DNA of 64,000 nucleotides from Niallia circulans (lineage in GTDB: Bacteria; Bacillota; Bacilli; Bacillales; Cytobacillaceae), in contig NZ_CP026031.1 in assembly GCF_003726095.1 (NCBI RefSeq), forward strand, positions 2,666,001-2,730,000. Direction: 5' to 3'. The position numbers and the translations under genes were made by a program. The notes under the pieces are model-generated. The model was not told the DNA's origin. It worked only from the letters and a program-made list of their open reading frames with translations, and searched no databases. Below are positions 57,550-64,000 of the stretch, piece after piece; positions within the stretch are counted from its first letter, which is position 1, and every line of letters begins with the position of its first letter.

Positions 57550-59400
57550 TTAATTAGTGTGCAGCACCTCCATAAATGATTGAAAATCTTTTGTTTGAAT
57601 TAACTCTTGAACTTTATCTTTAGATTTAACCAATTGATAAAGTTGTTTAAAAACCTTATAGTGATTTTCTCGATCTACTTCACTTGGTAAAATCAAAAAG
57701 ACAAGTTGCACATTTGTTTTTCCCCATGGGATAGGTTTATGATTGATAGCTATATAAATCATCGTTTCTTCATTTTCCGTTCTTGCAATAGGATGTGGCA
57801 TAGCTACGTAATTCCCAACTTCTGTTGACGACATCTCTTCTCTTGTTAAAATACCATCTAACAAATATTCCATTTTCACTTTTTCTGTTAATCTTAATAA
57901 GAAGTCATGTTTGTTGTTTTCATCTAAAAGAATGAATCGGTTTTCACTTAAAGTCCGATCAAGAAAGCCCTGATTAATTGCTACTGCTATTTTCTTTAAA
58001 TCTTGTTCATCCAGAAACTCATTAACATGAATAATGGGAATACCATTCTTCTTCACATCCATTGTTGAAATAATTAATGAAATATTTTCTTCTATTTGAT
58101 CTAACATTTGTAAGGTATATTCTCCTGCAATTTCAATATCTAGAAAATGTCTTTGAATTTTCTGCTTCAATATCATTGAAGCACCAATCCCACTTCCAGA
58201 TACGATTGCTACTCTTACTTTTTTTCTTTTTGTTCGTTCAATATGTGCAGCAATATGAAGAGCAATGTATCCGATTTCACTTTCTGGCACAACAAAGGTT
58301 AAATGTTTCTCCAAACGATGTGCTAAGAGAACTGCAATATGATAAGCTAATAAGTACTCCATCTTAATATGAGAAATATAAGGATTTTCTACATAAAGCT
58401 GATATTGAAGAGGATATTGGGCTTTTGCTAAGTGAAAAAGTAATCCAGACACAAGTAGGCGATCTTCATTAAAGCGAAAATCGTATTGCTTCCCAAGATC
58501 AACTAAGCTTTTTTCTAACTCTTGTTTCAGTTCCTGAGGAATATTGGTTTCATTATTATAAAAACTAACTATTATACGCTGGCTTATTAGGTGTAGGCTA
58601 AAGTACATTTTCTCTTGATTTCCAATATCTATTTGGAATATCTCCTGAACATCCTCTAAAATCTTAGATGCCAATTCAAATTCTTCATAATCTAAAGATT
58701 GCTCTACTTCCTTTACTTCGCGGATCTCATATCCATGTCGGATACGGTATATCGCAATAATTAAATGCACTAACAAACTACTTAATTTCCCTGTGGGAAT
58801 ATCGTGAATATACTTATTTAGATTCTCAATCACCACTGTTGACAGTAAATTTAATTCTTCTTCTAAAACCCAGCCACCGAAACGAACTAATAATTCTTTA
58901 TACAGCTCTTTTATTGTCATAAAGTTTTTTTCTACTAAACTCTCAAGTAATAATCTTTTGTCAAATTCATCCCCCTCTAATCGAATCCCTTGAAAAACTA
59001 ATGCTTCCACGGATAAATTTCTTTTTTGGGAGGTAATCATTTGAGAAATTCGTTGAATATCTGACCGAATCGTTTGTGGAGAGAAATAAATCATTTGGGA
59101 TAATTGTTCGTATGTTGTCCATTCCTTGGTATCTAGAAGTGCCTTTACAATATAAAATGCACGCTCCTCAAATTCAATATGATGTCTCTGTTTAAAACCA
59201 ACTAACTCACCTTCAAGTTGATAACCTTGGCGTTTATTTGAAATGATGCGTGCCCCAATGAGATAGTTATCATTCAAATCTTTAATGTCATTTCTCACTG
59301 TTCTGGAACTAATATTTAGCTGTTCACTAATATCATTTCCCGTTACAAACCCATCTGAGTTTTGAAGTATGTGAAGAAGCTTGGTATATCTATCTCTCAT
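57550..59400 (-). CDS. PRD-containing transcriptional activator (MtlR/BglG type)
   Basis: 616 residues. HTH_11 (about 1-60: FVTGNDISEQLNISSRTVRNDIKDL), a second HTH (about 85-125), PRD1 and PRD2 with His-rich phosphorylation sites (LVHLIIAIYRIRHGY; YIALHIAAHIERT), an EIIB-Gat-like domain and a C-terminal EIIA domain with MPHPIA. In the EIIB-like domain the P-loop reads VSGSGIGAS, Ser replacing the phospho-Cys of MtlR-type regulators. Regulated by PTS phosphorylation and by the local EIIs; activates the genes downstream, with which it may be cotranscribed. Confidence 0.9.
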   Translation of the reverse strand: MRDRYTKLLHILQNSDGFVTGNDISEQLNISSRTVRNDIKDLNDNYLIGARIISNKRQGYQLEGELVGFKQRHHIEFEERAFYIVKALLDTKEWTTYEQLSQMIYFSPQTIRSDIQRISQMITSQKRNLSVEALVFQGIRLEGDEFDKRLLLESLVEKNFMTIKELYKELLVRFGGWVLEEELNLLSTVVIENLNKYIHDIPTGKLSSLLVHLIIAIYRIRHGYEIREVKEVEQSLDYEEFELASKILEDVQEIFQIDIGNQEKMYFSLHLISQRIIVSFYNNETNIPQELKQELEKSLVDLGKQYDFRFNEDRLLVSGLLFHLAKAQYPLQYQLYVENPYISHIKMEYLLAYHIAVLLAHRLEKHLTFVVPESEIGYIALHIAAHIERTKRKKVRVAIVSGSGIGASMILKQKIQRHFLDIEIAGEYTLQMLDQIEENISLIISTMDVKKNGIPIIHVNEFLDEQDLKKIAVAINQGFLDRTLSENRFILLDENNKHDFLLRLTEKVKMEYLLDGILTREEMSSTEVGNYVAMPHPIARTENEETMIYIAINHKPIPWGKTNVQLVFLILPSEVDRENHYKVFKQLYQLVKSKDKVQELIQTKDFQSFMEVLHTN

Positions 59401-59870
59401 AGTGAATACCTCCTGTATCTACATCATAAAAAAGAAAGCACTTCCACGCTATTTTGTTCTTTTTCCTATTAGTAAGGAAAGGAAAGAGTACAACAAAACT
59501 CTTCCTAATGATAATGGCAAACTTTAATGATAGATACAACGAAACTTCGTGTAGAGATAAGTGCAAATGTATTGGCTGCTAGTAGTGAATTGAATTGGAA
59601 TGCTTTGATGGAAAAGATTAAAAGAGGAGTACGAAGAAAGGAATGATAACACGCAAGACTCTCATAATTAATAAACGACAAGGAAACATGTTATAGAAAC
59701 CATAGTTCCACTCAATTTAAATTTCTTTCTGCTTAACCAAAAATAAAAAGACAGAAATTCCCATAATACGGAAATCACTATCTTTTTAGACCAAAAATAA
59801 AAGTGAAATGAAAAATACATTCCATTGTATGTAGTATTAATAAAAAATAAAAAACCACCAAATATGTATT
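59401..59870. other. Intergenic stretch with a possible gene remnant
   Basis: Holds the PTS regulator's promoter region. On the plus strand 59527-59646 reads a 39-codon frame ending NWNALMEKIKRGVRRKE that has no ribosome site and a stop shortly upstream; it may be a relic of an element near ssrA, but I do not recognise it. Confidence 0.35.
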
Positions 59871-60229
59871 TGGTGGAGACGGAGGGAGTCGAACCCTCGT
59901 CCAGAAATATCGGCACTTAAGCTTCTACGAGTGTAGTCAACATATTCGCATTTCGCTTATTCTTCTGCCTGTTGACAGGCGTCCGATAAGCTAGTCTGGT
60001 TGTTCTCTTCCTTCTTCCTCAGACGGTGGAATCCGGCGTAGCCCACTTAAAGTGAGTCCCTGACCCTACCACATGGGCGATGGAGGGAGGAACCGCTAAG
60101 CGCTATTAAGCAGCTAAAGCGAAGTTGTTTTGTTGTTTGCCAGTTATAGGCTTTGACGTTTTAACGAGGCCGATCCCCTCGACTCGCAACCTAAGCTCGA
60201 ACTATCCCTGTCGAATCCGTAGCGTCCCC
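59871..60229 (-). ncRNA. ssrA: tmRNA (transfer-messenger RNA)
   Basis: 5' end GGGGACGCTACGGATTCGAC at 60229 and 3' end with the T-arm GGGTTCGAACCC-type sequence and encoded CCA at 59871, total 359 nt. The tag reading frame lies at 60141-60106: Gly (GGC) resume codon, GKQQNNFALAA, stop. The ALAA tail is the usual ClpXP degron; the middle differs from B. subtilis (GKTNSFNQNVALAA). Rescues stalled ribosomes with SmpB, encoded next door. Confidence 0.97.
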
Positions 60230-60345
60230 ATTATAAGGATAAAATCAAGTAATTGTTACATTACAAGATTCTTAGCATTTAAGCTTAACGTTTCGGAAGC
60301 TCTGAAATAGGAGCTTAAAGTTATGTTGTCTTATCGACATAAATT

Positions 60346-60373
60346 ATTATAACATAACTGGAGCGTATTTCAA
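60346..60373 (-). promoter_or_regulatory. SigA promoter of ssrA
   Basis: TTGAAA (60373-60368), 16-bp spacer, TATAAT (60351-60346) on the minus strand. Predicted start near 60339, giving a 5' precursor of about 110 nt before the mature end at 60229. Confidence 0.75.
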
Positions 60374-60388
60374 TTGTAAAGTTTTGGA

Positions 60389-60856
60389 TTACATTTTTTG
60401 CCTTTCACGTAAAGCACGTTCAATACTGCGATTTGCTTCTTTACGTTTTAAAGTTTCCCGCTTGTCATAGTTCTTTTTACCCTTACCTAGACCAATCAAA
60501 ACCTTTGCATAGCCATTTTTAAAATAAAGTTTCAGTGGAACTAAAGCATAGCCCGCTTCTTTTGTATCCCCGATTAACTTATTAATTTGTTTGCGATGTA
60601 ATAAAAGCTTTCTTGTTCTTAATGGATCATGATTATAGCGATTTCCTTGTTCATATGGACTGATATGCATCCCTAATAGAAATACCTCGCCATTAATAAT
60701 CCGCGCATATGATTCCTTCAAATTTACTCTTCCTGCACGAATCGCTTTAATTTCTGTTCCTTGGAGAACAATCCCTGCCTCATAAGTCTCTTCAATAAAA
60801 TAGTCATGGTTTGCTTTTTTATTCTGTGCTACTAATTTCCCTTCACCTTTTGGCAT
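60389..60856 (-). CDS. smpB: SsrA-binding protein
   Basis: 155 residues, standard size. OB-fold with [29 protein letters not shown], and the basic C-terminal tail [23 protein letters not shown] 60856 follows GGGGGAAGAGAC; a longer frame is unsupported. Binds the tRNA-like part of tmRNA. Confidence 0.97.
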   Translation of the reverse strand: MPKGEGKLVAQNKKANHDYFIEETYEAGIVLQGTEIKAIRAGRVNLKESYARIINGEVFLLGMHISPYEQGNRYNHDPLRTRKLLLHRKQINKLIGDTKEAGYALVPLKLYFKNGYAKVLIGLGKGKKNYDKRETLKRKEANRSIERALRERQKM

Positions 60857-60975
60857 GTCTCTTCCCCCTACTCTGCCAATAATTTTATCAAAAGAACGCT
60901 TAATATACAAACATCCTCTGCATGTGGCTTCTTCATCTAAAAGAAACCACATGCATAAATGCATCTATTTATCTG

Positions 60976-63312
60976 TTAGCGTTTCTTTTTCTTTCTCTTT
61001 GCTTTTGGAGCATTCTCGAAGTGTTTTCTCTCATTCTTTCCTTTACGTCTTGATTCACCTGTTTTTCCTTTACGATCCGTATCTCTCTCTGATTTGCCTT
61101 TACGCGGGGCACGAGAGACACTGCCAGTAGAAAATACCTTCCCTTCTTTTTTCGGATCTCTGCGGCGAGTCCCCTTCATTCCAACTATTTCAAAGTCAAT
61201 GGCACGTTCCTCTTTGTTCACATTCACAACGCGAACAGTAATTTCGTCTCCAATACGGAAAACCTTCCCTGTTCGCTCGCCAATCATAGCAAAATGACGC
61301 TCATCATAACGATAGTAATCATCTGTCATATAGCTTACATGGACAAGTCCTTCAATCGTATTCGTAAGTTCCACAAACATACCAAAATTCGTAACAGAAC
61401 TAATAATGCCATCATATTCTTCGCCAATTTTATCAAGCATGTACTCTGATTTTTTCAGTTCATCCGTTTCGCGTTCTGCTTCTACTGATCTTCTTTCCAT
61501 ACTAGAGGAGTGCTCAGCGATTTCTGTTAGGCGGCTGTTCCACTTTTCTTGTGTAGCAGAACTAATATCCCCTTCAATTAAATACGTACGAATTAAACGA
61601 TGTACGATTAAATCCGGATACCGTCTAATCGGCGATGTAAAATGCGTATAAAATTCTGTTGATAAACCAAAATGCCCTAAGCTTTCTGGATAGTATTTAG
61701 CCTGCTGCATGGAGCGCAGCATGACAGTCGAAATAACCATCTCTTCAGGAGTTCCCTGTACTGACTCAATAATTTCTTGTAATGCTCTTGGATGAACAGA
61801 GTTAGCAGTACCTTTCACGATATAACCAAAGTTTGTAATAAACTCGAAAAATCTTCTTAACTTTTCCTCTTTTGGATCTTCATGAATACGGTAAATAAAT
61901 GGAACCTGCATCCAATGAAAATGTTCCGCGACTGTTTCGTTGGCAACAAGCATAAACTCTTCAATTAGTTTTTCTGCAACAGAACGTTCTCTTAAAATAA
62001 CATCCTGTGGCTTTCCATCTTCATCTACAATTACTTTAGATTCTTTAAAGTCAAAATCAATGGCACCACGAGTCATCCGTTTTTTGCGCAGAATAGCTGC
62101 TAAATCCTCCATTCGTTCAAACATCGGGACAAGCCCTTCATACTTGGCTCTTAGTTCTTCATCTTTATCATGTAAAATCGAATTCACATCAGCATATGTC
62201 ATTCGTTCCGTTGTTTTAATGACACTTTGAAAAATTTCATGGGAAACTACTTCACCATCAGACGTAATTTCCATCTCACAAGAAAGAGTTAAGCGATCAA
62301 CCTTTGGATTTAAAGAACAAATTCCATTAGATAAACGGTGCGGAATCATTGGAATAACTCGGTCAACTAAATAAACGCTTGTTCCTCTCTCCTCGGCTTC
62401 TACATCTATTGGAGAGTTTTCCGTTACATAGTAAGAAACATCTGCGATATGCACCCCTAATTTATAATTACCGTTCTCTAACATCGTTACTGTAACGGCA
62501 TCATCCAAATCCTTCGCATCTGCCCCATCAATTGTGACAATAGTTTCATTGCGCAAATCACGTCTATTGGCAATTTCCTCTTCATCAATCGTATCTGGTG
62601 CATTATTCGCTTGTTCTAACACGTTATCTGGAAAGGCAAGTGGTAATCCATGCTTATGTATTACCGATAAAATATCAACACCTGGGTCATTTTTGTGTCC
62701 AAGTATTTTAACAACCTCTCCCTCCGCATTCTTTCTGCCTTCAGGATAAGAAGTTAATTTCACGACAACCTTATGCCCTTCTATTGCCCCTTTTGTGCTG
62801 CCTTTTGGGATAAAAATATCTGTCGCGATTTTTTTATCATCAGGGATAACAAAGCCAAAATGCTTGCTCTCTGAATATGTACCAACAATTTGCTGGACTC
62901 CTCTTTCGATAATTCGTACGATTGTTCCTTCTCTTCTTTGGCCAGAGCTTTCCGAAGTGACACGTGCTAATACAATATCACCATTTAACGCCGTTTTAAC
63001 TTCATTAGGCGGTATAAAAATATCATCCATGCCTTGTTCTTCAGGGATAACAAACGCAAATCCTTTCGCATGACCAGCTAATTTCCCCCGAATAAGGTTC
63101 ATCTTCTCTGGTAATCCATAACGATTGCTCCTTGTCCGAACAACTAGCCCCTTCTCTTCCATCTGTACAAGTGCCTTGACAAAATCTTTAAAGTGAGAAG
63201 AATCCTCTATTCCGAAAGCCTCTTCTAGCTCTTGCACGGTTAGTGGTTTATAGGCTTCATCTTTCATATAAGTTAATAGCTTCTCGACATTTTCTTTAAT
63301 TATATCTTCCAA
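60976..63312 (-). CDS. rnr: Ribonuclease R
   Basis: 778 residues (B. subtilis 779). N-terminal winged helix, two cold-shock domains (about 65-220), the RNB catalytic core with [12 protein letters not shown] (metal-binding Asp cluster), [10 protein letters not shown] and [13 protein letters not shown], then an S1 domain ([30 protein letters not shown]) and a Lys/Arg tail. Starts at TTG 63312 after GGAGG. 3'-5' exonuclease for structured RNA and tmRNA-tagged messages. Classic est-rnr-smpB order. Confidence 0.97.
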   Translation of the reverse strand: MEDIIKENVEKLLTYMKDEAYKPLTVQELEEAFGIEDSSHFKDFVKALVQMEEKGLVVRTRSNRYGLPEKMNLIRGKLAGHAKGFAFVIPEEQGMDDIFIPPNEVKTALNGDIVLARVTSESSGQRREGTIVRIIERGVQQIVGTYSESKHFGFVIPDDKKIATDIFIPKGSTKGAIEGHKVVVKLTSYPEGRKNAEGEVVKILGHKNDPGVDILSVIHKHGLPLAFPDNVLEQANNAPDTIDEEEIANRRDLRNETIVTIDGADAKDLDDAVTVTMLENGNYKLGVHIADVSYYVTENSPIDVEAEERGTSVYLVDRVIPMIPHRLSNGICSLNPKVDRLTLSCEMEITSDGEVVSHEIFQSVIKTTERMTYADVNSILHDKDEELRAKYEGLVPMFERMEDLAAILRKKRMTRGAIDFDFKESKVIVDEDGKPQDVILRERSVAEKLIEEFMLVANETVAEHFHWMQVPFIYRIHEDPKEEKLRRFFEFITNFGYIVKGTANSVHPRALQEIIESVQGTPEEMVISTVMLRSMQQAKYYPESLGHFGLSTEFYTHFTSPIRRYPDLIVHRLIRTYLIEGDISSATQEKWNSRLTEIAEHSSSMERRSVEAERETDELKKSEYMLDKIGEEYDGIISSVTNFGMFVELTNTIEGLVHVSYMTDDYYRYDERHFAMIGERTGKVFRIGDEITVRVVNVNKEERAIDFEIVGMKGTRRRDPKKEGKVFSTGSVSRAPRKGKSERDTDRKGKTGESRRKGKNERKHFENAPKAKRKKKKR

Positions 63313-63333
63313 ACAAAAAACCTCCTTTGCATC

Positions 63334-64000
63334 TTATTGATTCCAATCTAGTTTTTCTAAAAACTGATAGAAATCTTCAAAAACTTGTTCTTTTTCTTTA
63401 TCATGTGTAATAACATGTCCAGAGTTTTCATACCATTTAATATCTTTTTGAATCGATTCCACTTCTTCATAAATGATATTTGCACTATTTGTATCAATCA
63501 TTTGATCATGTCGTGCCTGAATAACAAAAACTGGTGAATAAATAAGATCAATCGATTCTCTTACTTCTTTGATTAAATTTTGTAATTCTTTTAATGTATT
63601 CATTGGCTTAAATTGAGCCATTTCCTGCTCAATAACTTCTTCTGATTTCTTCTCGCGCTGCTTATAATTACGAGCGTATTCAAGTACGCCTTCATACATG
63701 ACATCTTCACTTTTAATGTACATTGGAGCACACATGGTTACGATACCCTTTACAGGTACAGTGTAACCTAATTTAAGGGAAAATACCCCTCCTAAAGAAA
63801 GACCTCCGACAGCAATTTCTTCAAATCCCATCTCCTTTAAATGCTGGTATGCTTCCGTTACATCCTTCCACCAATCCTTTGGCCCGTATTCCACTAATTC
63901 CTCTGGTGGTACTCCATGTCCTTTATATAAAGGTACATAGCAGGTGTAGCCCTTTGTATTTAAATATCTACCAAGCAAGCGTACATCTGATGTATTCCCC
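63334..64000 (-). CDS. est: Carboxylesterase (Est30/YvaK-like), N-terminus cut by window edge
   Basis: About 222 C-terminal residues are visible and the frame is open to the window edge ([17 protein letters not shown]). Alpha/beta hydrolase with nucleophile Ser in [10 protein letters not shown], Asp in QARHDQMID and His in NSGHVITHD. The real start lies beyond 64000; the internal TTG near 63978 is not used. Same position relative to rnr as B. subtilis yvaK. Confidence 0.92.
   Translation of the reverse strand, partial: GNTSDVRLLGRYLNTKGYTCYVPLYKGHGVPPEELVEYGPKDWWKDVTEAYQHLKEMGFEEIAVGGLSLGGVFSLKLGYTVPVKGIVTMCAPMYIKSEDVMYEGVLEYARNYKQREKKSEEVIEQEMAQFKPMNTLKELQNLIKEVRESIDLIYSPVFVIQARHDQMIDTNSANIIYEEVESIQKDIKWYENSGHVITHDKEKEQVFEDFYQFLEKLDWNQ

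Noticed and set aside
59401..59460. cre site upstream of the PTS regulator
   Set aside because: The best candidate has three mismatches including the central CG.

Overview
The window looks like chromosomal DNA of a low-GC, endospore-forming Bacillaceae (soil or plant-biomass type; Niallia/Cytobacillus-like is a guess). The evidence is AT-rich coding with strong GGAGG ribosome sites and frequent TTG/GTG starts, a CotF-type coat gene, a CdaS-type diadenylate cyclase, an RsbR paralogue behind a SigB-like promoter, and recognisable Bacillus operators (CcpA cre, PerR, CsoR). The est-rnr-smpB-ssrA order at the right end is also the Bacillus order. No prophage, insertion sequence, CRISPR array or rRNA was found. 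The only RNA gene called firmly is tmRNA.

Layout. 1-11.6 kb: a minus-strand pectin (rhamnogalacturonan) utilisation cluster equivalent to B. subtilis yesLMNOPQR plus yesZ, ending in a partial Gfo/Idh/MocA oxidoreductase; yesL carries a frameshift in a T8 tract. 11.8-14.9 kb: sporulation and stress genes (two small coat genes, RsbR paralogue, cdaS) with an unassigned structured-RNA candidate. 15-21 kb: aldehyde dehydrogenase, aroK-aroD, katA with a perfect PerR box, a 21-bp tandem-repeat array, and an aldo/keto reductase. 21.2-26.9 kb: GH4 glycosidase with its own ABC sugar importer and AraC regulator. 26.9-28.5 kb: gene-poor, with a frameshifted small membrane protein and a 41-residue ORF. 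28.5-31.6 kb: csoR-copZ-copA copper export. 31.7-36.3 kb: four regulators, one divergent from a 14-TM drug exporter. 36.5-41.3 kb: redox enzymes, an aminotransferase and a HAD-GNAT fusion. 41.5-45.1 kb: a small FbpA-like gene, a MEDS-domain protein and a polar amino-acid ABC importer. 45.2-50.7 kb: arabinan/arabinoside cluster (araNPQ-like, a second YesL-like protein, abfA). 51-52.8 kb: DUF4025 protein and a second aldehyde dehydrogenase. 53.3-59.4 kb: a galactitol-type PTS with a PRD regulator, a polyol-phosphate dehydrogenase and a true AraD. 59.9-64 kb: ssrA, smpB, rnr, est.

How it fits together. Three carbohydrate systems (rhamnogalacturonan, an alpha-galactoside-like sugar, arabinan oligomers) have cre-like CcpA sites near the first gene, so they are probably glucose-repressed. 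The PTS operon encodes everything needed to import and phosphorylate a pentitol, oxidise it to L-ribulose-5-phosphate and epimerise it to D-xylulose-5-phosphate. No araA or araB is present, so it is read here as a candidate L-arabitol (or ribitol) PTS pathway, and it is the most interesting functional hypothesis in the window.
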